A DNA stretch of 64,000 nucleotides. It comes from Nonomuraea roseoviolacea subsp. carminata. Lineage in GTDB: Bacteria; Actinomycetota; Actinomycetes; Streptosporangiales; Streptosporangiaceae. A program made the translations under genes and the position numbers. Positions 7,845 through 16,783 of this stretch are shown piece by piece. Below the pieces are notes generated by a model. The model saw nothing but the letters and a program-made list of their open reading frames with translations. It ran no database searches and was not told the DNA's origin. The first letter of the stretch is position 1. Every line of letters begins with the position of its first letter. The stretch covers positions 4,216,001 through 4,280,000 of the forward strand of contig NZ_JAMZEC010000001.1 in NCBI RefSeq assembly GCF_024172185.1. Direction: 5' to 3'.

Positions 7845-7977
7845 GCGCTCCGCCTCCGGTTGGACCGACCAGTCAGTATGTAGAATCTAGTTCGGTACTT
7901 GAGGCCGCGTCAATGATCCTCCAGGCCAACCGACAAACTGGACATAAAGCTATAAATCGGAAATATGGAGGTGCGCC
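7845..7977. promoter_or_regulatory. Divergent control region of the SCO6745 and oxidoreductase genes
   Basis: 133 bp that is AT-richer than average. It holds an imperfect 14-bp palindrome, ACCGACCAGTCAGT, at 7864-7877, close to the SCO6745 start. Operators of this general form (ACCGACCnGTCGGT) are typical of TetR/MarR-type regulators. The GGAGG ribosome-binding site of the oxidoreductase gene ends the region. Confidence 0.45.
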
Positions 7978-8994
7978 ATGCCGGTGACCAGCCGTGCGGT
8001 CCATCTGATCGCCCGTCCCGTCGGCGAGCCGAAGCCGGGCGACTTCGAGCTTGTCGAGTCGACGCTGCCCGACCCGGAAGAGGGGCAGATCCTCGTACGC
8101 AACGACTGGCTGTCCGTCGACCCCTACATGCGCGGCCGGATGAACGACACCAAGTCCTACGTCCCGCCGTTCCGGCTCGGCGCGGCCATGGACGGCGGCG
8201 CGGTCGGCACCGTCATCGCCTCCAACGCCCCCGGTGTGCCGGTCGGCGCGACCGTGCTGCACTCCCGCGGCTGGCGCGACCACGCGCTCCTCGACGCCTC
8301 CCACGCCCGGGTCGTGGACACCGACATCGCGCCGGCCCGCACCTATCTCAGCGCGCTCGGCATGACCGGGCTCACCGCCTACGCCGGGCTCAAGGAGGTC
8401 GCGCCGGTCACGGAGGGCGACGTCGTGTTCGTCTCGGGCGCGGCCGGAGCCGTCGGCATCGTCGCGGGGCGGGTGGCCCGCCACCTGGGCGCCTCCAAGG
8501 TCATCGGCTCCGCCGGCGGCCCGGAGAAGACCCGCCGCCTGGTGGAGGAGTTCGGCTACGACGCCGCCGTCGACTACCGCGCCGGAGACCTGGGCGGCCA
8601 GCTCGCGGCAGTCGCCCCCGACGGCATCGACGTCTACTTCGACAACGTCGGCGGCGACCACCTGCAGGCGGCCCTCGGCGCGCTCAACACCTTCGGGCGG
8701 GTCGCGCTCTGCGGCGCGATCTCCCAGTACAACGCCACCGAGCCCGTCCCCGGCCCCACCAACCTCTTCCTGGCCGTCGGCAAGCGGCTGACGCTGCGCG
8801 GCTTCATCGTCAGCGACCACCAGCACCTGGCCGCCGAGTACGCCCGGCTCGCCGCCACCTGGCTCCGCGAGGGAACCCTGCGCAGCCAGGAGACCGTCGT
8901 GGACGGCCTCGACAACGCCGTGGACGCCTTCCTCGGCCTCCTGCGCGGCGCGAACACCGGCAAGATGCTCATCCGCCTCACCTCCGCGGATTGA
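7978..8994 (+). CDS. NADP-dependent zinc-free MDR oxidoreductase (PTGR/CurA-like)
   Basis: 338 aa, the family's normal length. Start ATG at 7978 follows GGAGGTGCGCC. The N-terminal catalytic domain has LVRNDWLSVDPYMRGRM, the hallmark of the leukotriene B4 dehydrogenase/prostaglandin reductase/CurA branch. The Rossmann domain has SGAAGAVG at about residues 152-159 and the DVYFDNVGG motif at about 219-227. No structural or catalytic zinc ligands are present. Members reduce the double bond of alpha,beta-unsaturated ketones and aldehydes with NADPH. The substrate here is unknown. The branch includes enzymes acting on oxidised lipids, but this gene is 9 kb from the putative oxylipin locus, so a link is only speculative. 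Confidence 0.92.
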   Translation: MPVTSRAVHLIARPVGEPKPGDFELVESTLPDPEEGQILVRNDWLSVDPYMRGRMNDTKSYVPPFRLGAAMDGGAVGTVIASNAPGVPVGATVLHSRGWRDHALLDASHARVVDTDIAPARTYLSALGMTGLTAYAGLKEVAPVTEGDVVFVSGAAGAVGIVAGRVARHLGASKVIGSAGGPEKTRRLVEEFGYDAAVDYRAGDLGGQLAAVAPDGIDVYFDNVGGDHLQAALGALNTFGRVALCGAISQYNATEPVPGPTNLFLAVGKRLTLRGFIVSDHQHLAAEYARLAATWLREGTLRSQETVVDGLDNAVDAFLGLLRGANTGKMLIRLTSAD

Positions 8995-8998
8995 GGTC

Positions 8999-9057
8999 GG
9001 GCGGTCAAAAGCCGGGCGTTCAAAAGCCGGGCGGTCAGCAGCCGGTCGGTCAGGACG
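8999..9057. repeat. Four copies of a 15-bp tandem repeat between convergent genes
   Basis: GGGCGGTCAAAAGCC (8999), GGGCGTTCAAAAGCC (9014), GGGCGGTCAGCAGCC (9029) and a truncated, diverged GGTCGGTCAGGACG (9044). The array fills the gap between the stop at 8994 and the convergent glycosidase stop at 9050, overlapping the latter. No hairpin is formed. Confidence 0.85.
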
Positions 9058-11116
9058 TGTGACAGACCGTGCCGTTCAGGGTGAAGACCGGCGGCAGGAT
9101 GTTCGGGCCCGTGTACCCGGCGACGAAGCCCGCGCTCACGCTCCCCCCGCGCGCCGCGAGCCGGCCGTTGGAGTCCAGGCTGGTGGCCTTGACCGTGCGG
9201 CCGTTCTGGTCCCAGGTGGCGTTCCAGCCGCCGTTCATCCGCTGCCACGCCGTCGGCCAGTCGAACGTCAGCGTCCAGCCGTCGATCGCGTCCGGGCCGT
9301 CGTTGGTGATGTCCACGCCCGCGACGTAGCCGTTGCCCCAGTCGTTGTTGTCGGTGAACCTCACCGTGCACGTGCTCGTGGCCGGGCTGCCGGTGGTGAA
9401 CGTGAGCGGCGGCGAGGGCGGGCCGAGCTTGCCCGCCGTGTCGCGGGCCAGCACGTTGACCGTGTAGCGGGTGCCCGGGATGAGGTTCGCGACGGTGAAC
9501 GACGTGCCGGTGGTCTCGCCGAGCTGCTCGTCGGTCGCGCCGTTCTGCCGGTGCAGCTCGTACTTGGCGACGGGGTGCCCGCCCGCCGCGGCGGCCGTCC
9601 AGGTGAGGGTGGCCGTGCGGTCGGTGACGGCGGACACCGTGGGTGAGCCGGGCGCGCCGGGCGTCCCGGTGACCTGGCTCGCCGGGTGCAGCACGAGCGT
9701 GGTCAGCGAGTACGGCGGCAGCGTCCGGCTCGTCGCCGTGCCGGACTGCGCGGTGGTGAGGCCGGTGCCGCCGTTGACGTAGGTGTGGACGGTCGGCGCG
9801 GCGGCGGCCGGGGTGTAGCCGGTGTACGCGATGCCGACCGTGCGGGCCGCGTCCGGGTCCTTGTTGACCAGCAGCACGGCCAGGTCGCCGTCGGGGCGGC
9901 GGACGGCGTGCGCGGTGACCAGCGGGTCGTCGGTGCCGGCCCGGACGAACCGGTCGCCGGGCCGGGCGAAGGCGTTCATCATGGCCAGGCCGTGGTACGG
10001 CGCGAACGGCGTGTTCAGCGGCGGCTCGCAGGTCGTGCCGTCGGCCAGGCAGGTGCCGCTGGACAGCAGGCCGAAGTCGCCGTAGTCGGTCCGGCCCGCC
10101 ACCGTCGAGACCGTGCCGATGCCGTTGTGCACGTTCCACCACTGGACCGTGAAGACGCCGCTCTCCAGCAGCCCGCTGTAGGCGTCGGCGAGGAACAGCG
10201 CGCCGGGCTGGGTGTCCGGGCCGACGCCCACGTTCGTCTCGGTCAGGCTGATGCCGATGCGGCCGGCGTCCGCCGGCGCGTACCGGGCGATCTGCTCCCG
10301 GGCCAGGTACACCGCGTCCGTGATCTGCTCCGGCTTGGCCAGCGACTCGGCGGCGGTGCTCCCGCCCGGGTACCAGTGCAGGTCCACGAAGTCGATCTTC
10401 GATCCGGCGACGGTCAGCACGGTCCGGTTCCACGTGGCGGGATCGCCGCCGGCCACGATCCCGTCCGGCCAGTTGCCCGGCATGGTGAGCACCGCGCCGA
10501 CCTTGATCGTGGGGTCGACGGCCTTCATCGCGTCGGCGAACGCGACCACGCCGTCGGCGTACGCCTGGGGGCTCTTGTCCGGATGGTTGTCGGCCTCCCA
10601 TTCCGAGCCGTAGTGGCCGTTGCCGTAGTTCTCGTTGCCGACCGTCCAGTACGTGGCCCCGTACTTCTTGGTGACGTTGGCGTACCGCACCCAGTCGGCC
10701 GCCTCCTCCGGCGTGCCGGTGCCGTAGTTGGCGATGATCATGGGTTGGGCCCCGGTGCGCTGGACGGCGGCCATGAACGTGTCGAAGTCGGTGCCCGGGG
10801 CGACGTAGCCGCCCGGCGCGGTGTGGGTCTTCCAGTGGTAGATGTCGCCGTAGGAGCCGCCCGGATACCTGACCATCCGCACGCCCGCGTTCTTCAGCAG
10901 GTCGGACACCGCGGTGGTGCCCAGCTCCTTGTCCCAGATCGCGTCGTTGATCCCGAGCCCGGTGTCGGGCATGGTCGCGAGGCCCGCGTTGGCGTTCACG
11001 GTGACCTGCACCGGCGCCCCGGCCGTGCTCGCGGCGGACGGGTCCGGCCCGGCGAGGACGAGTGCGCCCAGGAGCGCCGCCGAGGCCGTGGCGGCGCGGA
11101 GTCGGTGAGTCCGCAT
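9050..11116 (-). CDS. Secreted GH51-like alpha-L-arabinofuranosidase-type glycosidase with FnIII and CBM2 domains
   Basis: 688 aa from ATG at 11116. An in-frame start 39 nt upstream has no ribosome-binding site and would place 13 polar residues before the signal peptide. Residues 1-30 are a signal peptide. A clan GH-A TIM-barrel domain spans about 35-480, with RYPGGSYGDIYHWK, TVGNENYG (probable acid/base Glu162) and ISLTETNVG (probable nucleophile Glu293). An FnIII domain is at about 500-590 (TLTWTAAAAGGHPVAKYELHR). A C-terminal CBM2 is at about 595-688, with conserved tryptophans (WGNGY, GWTLTF, WNATW) and a terminal cysteine pair. It should act outside the cell on plant polysaccharide. GH51 is my best family guess; GH39 or GH44 cannot be excluded. 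Confidence 0.85.
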   Translation of the reverse strand: MRTHRLRAATASAALLGALVLAGPDPSAASTAGAPVQVTVNANAGLATMPDTGLGINDAIWDKELGTTAVSDLLKNAGVRMVRYPGGSYGDIYHWKTHTAPGGYVAPGTDFDTFMAAVQRTGAQPMIIANYGTGTPEEAADWVRYANVTKKYGATYWTVGNENYGNGHYGSEWEADNHPDKSPQAYADGVVAFADAMKAVDPTIKVGAVLTMPGNWPDGIVAGGDPATWNRTVLTVAGSKIDFVDLHWYPGGSTAAESLAKPEQITDAVYLAREQIARYAPADAGRIGISLTETNVGVGPDTQPGALFLADAYSGLLESGVFTVQWWNVHNGIGTVSTVAGRTDYGDFGLLSSGTCLADGTTCEPPLNTPFAPYHGLAMMNAFARPGDRFVRAGTDDPLVTAHAVRRPDGDLAVLLVNKDPDAARTVGIAYTGYTPAAAAPTVHTYVNGGTGLTTAQSGTATSRTLPPYSLTTLVLHPASQVTGTPGAPGSPTVSAVTDRTATLTWTAAAAGGHPVAKYELHRQNGATDEQLGETTGTSFTVANLIPGTRYTVNVLARDTAGKLGPPSPPLTFTTGSPATSTCTVRFTDNNDWGNGYVAGVDITNDGPDAIDGWTLTFDWPTAWQRMNGGWNATWDQNGRTVKATSLDSNGRLAARGGSVSAGFVAGYTGPNILPPVFTLNGTVCHTS

Positions 11117-11285
11117 GGGGGTCCAATCGACGCGCGGTGATCGAGGTGGCCTCATGCTGGGTTCGCCCCGGCCGCCTGTAAAGGATCACCGCGACCGGGG
11201 CCCGGCGGGTGCCGAGAAGACGCCGGTGGACGCCGGAGACCGCGGGTCCCGGCGTGAAAGTTTCACCCCGCGCGAGGGCGCGTCC

Positions 11286-11930
11286 TCACTGGCTGCTGAG
11301 GTAGGTCAGGACGGCGAGGACGCGGCGGTGGCCGCTGTCCTCGGGTGAGAGGGCGAGCTTGGTGAAGATGCCGCCGATGTGCTTGTGGACGGCGTTCTCG
11401 GTGATGACGAGCCGGGCCGCGATCGTGGTGTTGTCCGCGCCCTCGGCCATCAGGGCGAGCACCTGGCGTTCGCGCGGAGTGAGGCCGGCGATCGGGTCGT
11501 GGGCGCGACGGGTGAGGAGCTGCGCGATCACCTCGGGGTCCATGACGGTGCCGCCGCCGGCGACCCGCCGCAGCGCGTCGACGAACTCGCTCACCCGGCT
11601 CACCCGGTCCTTGAGGAGGTAACCGACGCCGCCGCGCCCGTCGGAGATCAGCTCGCCCGCGTACTGCTGCTCGACGTACTGGGAGAGGACGAGCACGGGC
11701 AGGCCGGGATGCCGGCGGCGGACCTGGAGGGCGGCGTGGATGCCCTCGTCGCGGAAGGTCGGCGGTAGCCGGACGTCGACGATGGTGACGTCGGGGCGGT
11801 GCTCGGCGACGGCGGTGACGAAGCCGGCGGCGTCCTCGGTGATCGCGGCGACGTCGAAGCCCCTGGCGGTCAACAGGAGCTCCAGCCCGCTGGACAGCAG
11901 GACGTTGTCCTCGGCGATCACGACTCGCAC
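11286..11930 (-). CDS. NarL/LuxR-type response regulator
   Basis: 214 aa. The receiver domain occupies about residues 1-120, with the acidic pocket E7-D8 and phosphoacceptor Asp52 (TIVDVRLPP), the Ser/Thr position in LVLSQYV and Lys in GYLLKD. A C-terminal LuxR helix-turn-helix is at about 148-205 (LTPRERQVLALMAEGADNTTI, ITENAVHKHIGGIF). The start overlaps the end of the sensor kinase gene by 13 nt, so the two proteins are made together and form a cognate pair. The divergent serine hydrolase gene at 13186 is a likely target, given the inverted repeats between the genes. Confidence 0.95.
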   Translation of the reverse strand: MRVVIAEDNVLLSSGLELLLTARGFDVAAITEDAAGFVTAVAEHRPDVTIVDVRLPPTFRDEGIHAALQVRRRHPGLPVLVLSQYVEQQYAGELISDGRGGVGYLLKDRVSRVSEFVDALRRVAGGGTVMDPEVIAQLLTRRAHDPIAGLTPRERQVLALMAEGADNTTIAARLVITENAVHKHIGGIFTKLALSPEDSGHRRVLAVLTYLSSQ

Positions 11931-13072
11931 GGCAGGCTCACAGTGATCGTGGTCGGGCCACCGGCAGGGCTGTGGACACTCAAGACGCCGTCGAGCGCCA
12001 GGACGCGGTGGCGGATCCCGGCGAGGCCGGTGCCCAGCGTGGCGTCGGCGCCGCCGATCCCGTCGTCGGTGACCTCGATCGACAGCCGGTCGCCGGCGCG
12101 TGCGGCGCGGACGGTGGCCCGGGTCGCCCGGCTGTGCTTGGCGGCGTTGGTGAGCGCCTCGGCGATCGTGAAGTAGGCCACGGCCTCGACCGCGGCGGGG
12201 ATCGTGCCGAGGTCGCCGATGTCGAGGGCGGTGTCGATCGCCGATCGGGAGCCCAGGGCGGTCAGCGCCCCGGCGAGTCCGCGGTCGGCGAGGATCGGCG
12301 GGTAGATCGTCCGGATCACCCCGCGAAGCTCCGCCATGGCCTCCTCGGTGTTCTCGTGCGCCTCCCGCAGGAGCCTGCCGACCAACTGCGGGTCCTCGCC
12401 GAGCGACTCGCGGGCCACGCCCAGCCGCATCGCGATGGCCACCAGCCGGGCCTGGGTGCCGTCGTGCAGGTCACGTTCGATCCGGCGCAGCTCCGCGCCG
12501 TGCGCCTTCATCGCGTCGGCCCGCGTCTCGGTCAGCGTCTCCACCCGCCGCGCCAACCGGTCCGCCGCCGAGGGGGACAGCGACGCGACGCAGATCCGGG
12601 CGTGCAGGCGCGCCAGCAGCGGGACCAGCCAGTACGTCAGAGCCGCGAAGGCGGCGAACTGCGCGGTCCCCAGGGTCAACGCCGTTCCCCATCCGGTCAG
12701 GGGGACACCGGCGGCGAAGCCGCCCGCGCGGGTGCCGGGCGGGAGCGCCCACCACAAGGGCACCGTGACGGCCGTGGTCACCGCGTTGCCCGCGCACACC
12801 ACCACGACGATCCCGAACGCCAGACTCGTCCCGATGAACGCACCGAGCCACCCGAGGACACGCCACGTGCCGACACGGACGGGACCAGAGGGCGGAGACA
12901 GGAGCAACCGGTCGGCACGGTGACGATGCCACGACGCCCAGGCGCGAGCCATCGCCGGAAACACGAGCACGGGCAGCGCGAACAGGGCGACCACGGCGGT
13001 GGTCAGGCTTCCCAGCAGATAGCCCAGACCCCGCCACATCGCCCGAAACCTGCCGGCCCCATGGTGGTTCAT
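11918..13072 (-). CDS. Sensor histidine kinase of the NarL-type two-component system
   Basis: 384 aa from ATG at 13072; a GTG two codons upstream is possible. There are four or so membrane segments in residues 15-155. A HisKA_3 dimerisation domain follows, with the phosphoacceptor His203 in RRIERDLHDGTQARL. The HATPase domain has the N box EALTNAAKHS and G1 box DDGIGG. The kinase has no large extracytoplasmic loop, so the signal is probably sensed within or at the membrane, as in cell-envelope stress sensors of this class. It is co-transcribed with, and overlaps, the response regulator gene. Adjacent divergent transcription of a carboxypeptidase-like enzyme fits an envelope-related role, which is inference. 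Confidence 0.93.
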   Translation of the reverse strand: MNHHGAGRFRAMWRGLGYLLGSLTTAVVALFALPVLVFPAMARAWASWHRHRADRLLLSPPSGPVRVGTWRVLGWLGAFIGTSLAFGIVVVVCAGNAVTTAVTVPLWWALPPGTRAGGFAAGVPLTGWGTALTLGTAQFAAFAALTYWLVPLLARLHARICVASLSPSAADRLARRVETLTETRADAMKAHGAELRRIERDLHDGTQARLVAIAMRLGVARESLGEDPQLVGRLLREAHENTEEAMAELRGVIRTIYPPILADRGLAGALTALGSRSAIDTALDIGDLGTIPAAVEAVAYFTIAEALTNAAKHSRATRATVRAARAGDRLSIEVTDDGIGGADATLGTGLAGIRHRVLALDGVLSVHSPAGGPTTITVSLPCES

Positions 13073-13109
13073 CCGCACAAGTCTGAGCCATGGCCACCGG
13101 GCCGGGCAC

Positions 13110-13176
13110 TACAGCCCGCTACCCCCTTTTCTCGCTAGTGGGCTGTATCGTCCGGTTCCCCCCGCCGGACCTAGCG
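13110..13176. promoter_or_regulatory. Nested inverted repeats between the sensor kinase and serine hydrolase genes
   Basis: Three inverted pairs lie in 67 bp: TACAGCCC (13110-13117) with GGGCTGTA (13140-13147); CGCTAG (13133-13138) with CTAGCG (13171-13176); and GTCCGG (13150-13155) with CCGGAC (13165-13170). They occupy the divergent intergenic region, so binding of the adjacent response regulator is the simplest reading. Confidence 0.55.
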
Positions 13177-13185
13177 TCGAGACCC

Positions 13186-14412
13186 ATGACGAGGACTCAT
13201 TCGCCGCGACGGCGCGGCCGATCCATCCGGCGGAACCTGACCCTGGCCGCCGTCGTGGCCGCCACCCTCTCCGCCGGCCTGCCCGGCGCGAGCGCCGCCG
13301 ACCGGCCCGACGACCGGTCCAGGCTCCGGCGCGACGCCGCCGCGATCACCGCGCTCGGCGTCACGGGCGTCCAGGCCCGCCTGACCACCTCTGACGGCCG
13401 GGACCTGACCGCCACCAGCGGCGTCGCCGACGTGAAGACCCGGCGGCCGGTCCCCTCGAACGGCTACTTCCGGATCGCCAGCGTCACCAAGGCGTTCGTG
13501 GCCACCGTGGTCCTGCGGCTCGCCGCCGACGGCCGGCTCTCGCTGGACGACCCGGTCGAGCGCTGGCTGCCCGGCGTGGTGTCCGCGAACGGCGACGACG
13601 GCCGCGCGATCACCATCCGCCACCTGCTCCAGCACACCAGCGGCATCCACGACGACTACCCCGACTTCACCTCGGCGAAGGACTTCCGCCGGCACCGGTA
13701 CGACACCTTCACCCCCGAGCAGACCGTCGCCAGGGCGATGCGTCACCGCCCGGACTTCCGGCCCGGAACGCGGTGGAGGTACTCCAACACCGGCTACGTC
13801 CTGCTCGGCATGATCATCGAGCGGGTGACCGGAAACCCCTGGCATCAGGAGGTGCGGGACCGGATCGTCCGGCCGCTCGGTCTCCGCCACACCTTCCGGC
13901 CCGGCGCCTCACCCACGCTGCCCCGGCCGCACGCCAGGACGTACCAGCAGTTCAAGCCCGGCGAACCCCGCGTGGACGTCACCGAACAGGTCGGCCCCGG
14001 CACGAACGGAGAGGCCGGGCTCGTCTCCACCACCGCCGACGTCAACCGGTTCTTCCGCGCCCTGCTCGGCGGCCGGCTCCTGCCCCCGGCGCAACTGGCG
14101 CAGATGAAGCGGACCATCCCGGTCGGCAAGGAGTTCGAGCCGTTCATGCCGGGCGCGCGTGACGGCCTGGGGCTCTTCTCCCGCCCGCTGTCGTGCGGCG
14201 GCACCTACTGGGGCCATGAAGGCGGCGACTCCGGCTGGGTCGGCGCCGCCGGCGTCACCGCCGACGGCCGGCGCGGGGTCACCGTCTCGTTGTCGGGCGT
14301 GTCCGCTCCTTCCGCGGACGACGTCCTGCGCGTGGAAAAGGCGATGAGCAAGCTGATCGACGACGCGCTGTGCGCCGGGCACCCCGCGAAGGCGACGTCG
14401 CCGAGCCGCTGA
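13186..14412 (+). CDS. Secreted serine hydrolase, beta-lactamase/D-Ala-D-Ala carboxypeptidase family
   Basis: 408 aa from ATG at 13186. A longer frame from 13090 would run through the inverted-repeat control region and lacks a ribosome-binding site. Residues 1-38 are a basic, Arg-rich then hydrophobic signal peptide ending ASA. The catalytic motifs of the class C/DD-peptidase fold are clear: S99-V-T-K102, Y200-S-N202, and HEGG in WGHEGGDSGW in place of the KTG box, as in the R61-type carboxypeptidase group. It should act on peptidoglycan stem peptides or small esters outside the membrane. Divergence from the two-component system suggests regulation by it. Beta-lactam resistance cannot be claimed from sequence alone. 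Confidence 0.9.
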   Translation: MTRTHSPRRRGRSIRRNLTLAAVVAATLSAGLPGASAADRPDDRSRLRRDAAAITALGVTGVQARLTTSDGRDLTATSGVADVKTRRPVPSNGYFRIASVTKAFVATVVLRLAADGRLSLDDPVERWLPGVVSANGDDGRAITIRHLLQHTSGIHDDYPDFTSAKDFRRHRYDTFTPEQTVARAMRHRPDFRPGTRWRYSNTGYVLLGMIIERVTGNPWHQEVRDRIVRPLGLRHTFRPGASPTLPRPHARTYQQFKPGEPRVDVTEQVGPGTNGEAGLVSTTADVNRFFRALLGGRLLPPAQLAQMKRTIPVGKEFEPFMPGARDGLGLFSRPLSCGGTYWGHEGGDSGWVGAAGVTADGRRGVTVSLSGVSAPSADDVLRVEKAMSKLIDDALCAGHPAKATSPSR

Positions 14413-14539
14413 CCTCCCCCTTCAACTCCTCCGCAGGCGCGGTGGCCGAACCTGCCGTCACCTCGCAAGCCGGTTGAAAGCGGTATGACGGACATTGCGG
14501 TCAGTCACGAGAGGTCAGCCACGAGAGAGGAACTCTCCG

Positions 14540-15007
14540 ATGTCGATCGCCCGCCCCCTGATCGCCCTGTCCGGTCTCGCCGTCGCCCTCGTCGCCTTCA
14601 CCCCCGCCGCGCAGGCGGCCGCGGCCACTTCCTGGGGCCCGTACTACGCCCCGGGCCACGCGGCGAAGGCCGCCGGAAGCCTCACCGCCTCGGGCGAGGA
14701 CCACGCCGACATCCCGGCCGCCGACGTCGTCAGGATCGCCGGAACGGTCCAGGACAACACCCGGTCCACCGCGACCTGCGGCTGGGCCGTCTTCCGCGTC
14801 ACGTACCGGGACTCCTCGAACAACCTGCCGTTCATGCACCACAGCTTCCGCGACTGCTCGTACGGCACCCCGAAGCGGTTCTCCTTCAGCCACCACGACG
14901 TCTACCAGGTCGAGCTGAAGGTCTGCGCGCAGCCCAGGAGCGCCACCAAGCCCTCCGACACCTGCCTGTACGCGGGCACCTGGAAGGTCCTCTACCTGTC
15001 GAAGTAG
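14540..15007 (+). CDS. Small secreted protein with four cysteines
   Basis: 155 aa from ATG at 14540, preceded by GAGAGGAACTCTCCG. The in-frame ATG at 14495 would add 15 polar residues ahead of the signal peptide. Residues 1-28 are a signal peptide (LIALSGLAVALVAF core, AQAAAA cleavage region). The mature part, about 127 aa, begins SWGPYYAPGH and is predicted beta-rich. It has four cysteines (TCGWAVF, RDCSYG, KVCAQ, DTCLY), so two disulfides are likely. It ends in a YLSK tail. Similar short secreted beta proteins are frequent in actinomycetes and have no known function. It lies 127 nt after the serine hydrolase gene. Confidence 0.8.
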   Translation: MSIARPLIALSGLAVALVAFTPAAQAAAATSWGPYYAPGHAAKAAGSLTASGEDHADIPAADVVRIAGTVQDNTRSTATCGWAVFRVTYRDSSNNLPFMHHSFRDCSYGTPKRFSFSHHDVYQVELKVCAQPRSATKPSDTCLYAGTWKVLYLSK

Positions 15008-15016
15008 GACGCCGGG

Positions 15017-15427
15017 TCAGCCCGTCAGGGAGTGGACGGCGCGGACCTCCGTCACGGTGAACTCGTCCACGATGTGCCGGTTCTGCACCAGGAACCCGAC
15101 CAGGCCCGCCACGGCCTCCACCCCCTGGGCCGCCCGCACCTGCCCGGTCAGGAGGAAGATCAGCGGAGTGGACGGCTGGTCGAGCGCGAAGTGCTGGCCG
15201 TGGCGGTGCACGTCGTGCAGCGCCCTGATCGGGATCGGCCGGGCCGAGGTGAACCACGCCGCCACCTCCCAAAGCGGCAACGACGCGTCGGCGTCGGCGC
15301 AGGCCTGGTAGCACGTCACACAGCCCTGCCCGGCGTGCCGGCCGTGGGGACAGGTCCAGCGGTCGACCTCCGCCTGCGACTGGGCGCGACCGGCGAGGAT
15401 GGCCCACTCGGTCACGCGGCGGCGCAC
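15017..15427 (-). CDS. Hypothetical protein with a Cys/His cluster
   Basis: 136 aa from GTG at 15427; GTG at 15415 is an equally possible start and neither has a clear ribosome-binding site. The N-terminal part has WTCPHGRHAGQGCVTCYQAC, a Cys-x-His...Cys-x2-Cys-x3-Cys arrangement that could bind zinc. The rest is mixed alpha/beta without recognised motifs (PLIFLLTGQVRAAQGVEAVAGLVGFLV). It is convergent with the small secreted protein gene and sits 3' of the LtrA gene on the same strand, with a gap of about 90 nt. I do not recognise the family. Confidence 0.55.
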   Translation of the reverse strand: MRRRVTEWAILAGRAQSQAEVDRWTCPHGRHAGQGCVTCYQACADADASLPLWEVAAWFTSARPIPIRALHDVHRHGQHFALDQPSTPLIFLLTGQVRAAQGVEAVAGLVGFLVQNRHIVDEFTVTEVRAVHSLTG

Positions 15428-15518
15428 CGGCCGTGCCGGGGATGACGCGGCGTGTTCGCTGATGAGGACTCCTTCGCGTTCGCCGACCGTATGTCCACCA
15501 TACGCCCGGACGGGAGAT

Positions 15519-16709
15519 CTACCGGGATCCCGACGCGACGGCGGCGGCGATCAGCAGGACGCAGACGCCCGCGATCGCCGCCACCACCCCGGCCACGCCG
15601 ATCGCCGCCACCGCGAGCGGCAGCAGCAGGACGACGGCGACCCCGCCCAGCAGCACGGCGGGACGCACGACCGGCCGGTCCGCGATCGCCGCGTGGACCA
15701 GCCACAGCAGGACGAGGAACACGCCGACCGGGATCGCCACGGCGTAACAGATCACCAGGGGCGACGCCGCGACGTGGTGCCCGGTCTGCTCGACCGCGAC
15801 CTCCAGGCCGGCGCCCAGAGCCGCGAGAGCCGCGAACACGCCGTAATGACCGTATCCCCACCGGAACGACCGATCGCGGCGGTCGCTGAGCCCTTCGCCC
15901 GCCGGCGCCAGGAAGTACAGCCACCACAGGGCGAACAGCAGGACCAGCCCCGAGACCGCGATCACCACGAGGGTGCCGCCGACCGCGGTGAACTCCAGCG
16001 CCGCCGTGACCCCCCGCGTCACGGCCAGCACGCTCTCGCCGAGCAGGATGATCGTGAACAGCCCGTAGCGCTCGGCGATGTGGTGCGGATGCCAGGCGGT
16101 GGACCGGCTCCGCTCCGCCCACCACGGCACCATGAGCTCCAGAGCGGCCAGGGCGACGAAGGACGGCACCCGGGCGGCCGGCGGCAGCGCGTCCGACTCC
16201 GCGAGCACCAGGCGGATCACCCAGCCCACCTGCACGGCCGTGATGCCGGTCGCGTAACGCAGCGCGGTACGCCGGCCCGCCGGATCCTCCACGCCGGCCC
16301 GCACCCACTGCGCGACCAGCGCGACCCGCATGATGAGGTAACCGATCGTGACGACGCGGTAGTCGGCCGAGGCCGCCGCGGCCGGCACACCGGCGGCGAG
16401 GACCAGCACGCCGCCCATCTGCAGCATGGTCAGCAGCCGGTAGGCGATGTCGTCGGTGTCGTACGACGAGGCGAACCAGGTGAAGTTCATCCACGCCCAC
16501 CAGATCGCGAAGAACACCTGGAGGAACAGGACGAGCCCGGCCGTCGCGTGACCCGCGGCGACGTCGTGCGCGAGCTGGGCCGTGGCCGCCGCGACCGCCA
16601 CCACGAACGTGAGGTCGAACAGCAGCTCAAGCTGGCTGGAGACACGGTGCGGCTCGTCGACCGCCCGCGCGCTCATGGGGACGCGCAGCCTCGTGCCGGG
16701 TGGTCGCAT
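15519..16709 (-). CDS. Low temperature requirement protein A (LtrA) family membrane protein
   Basis: 396 aa from ATG at 16709; GTG at 16721 and ATG at 16676 are other candidates. The family signature appears at once: VSSQLELLFDLTFVVAVAAATAQLAHD, then FFAIWWAWMNFTWFASSYDTDD and the HHIAERYGLFTIILLGESVLAV block. There are about ten to twelve transmembrane helices. LtrA proteins are integral membrane proteins of uncertain function, first linked to growth of Listeria in the cold. There are no operon partners: the gene is flanked by a terminal intergenic gap and by the divergently controlled desaturase on the same strand 75 nt upstream. Confidence 0.92.
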   Translation of the reverse strand: MRPPGTRLRVPMSARAVDEPHRVSSQLELLFDLTFVVAVAAATAQLAHDVAAGHATAGLVLFLQVFFAIWWAWMNFTWFASSYDTDDIAYRLLTMLQMGGVLVLAAGVPAAAASADYRVVTIGYLIMRVALVAQWVRAGVEDPAGRRTALRYATGITAVQVGWVIRLVLAESDALPPAARVPSFVALAALELMVPWWAERSRSTAWHPHHIAERYGLFTIILLGESVLAVTRGVTAALEFTAVGGTLVVIAVSGLVLLFALWWLYFLAPAGEGLSDRRDRSFRWGYGHYGVFAALAALGAGLEVAVEQTGHHVAASPLVICYAVAIPVGVFLVLLWLVHAAIADRPVVRPAVLLGGVAVVLLLPLAVAAIGVAGVVAAIAGVCVLLIAAAVASGSR

Positions 16710-16783
16710 GGGTGATGACACGTCTCCGACGATATTTCGCCGCCACCGTCACGGGCACACGGCCCCCTGGGCCGGCGGGCGCG

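Noticed and set aside
13186-14412. True beta-lactamase (resistance gene)
   Set aside because: The motifs fit the DD-peptidase/esterase group equally well, with HEG replacing KTG, and sequence alone cannot show beta-lactam hydrolysis.
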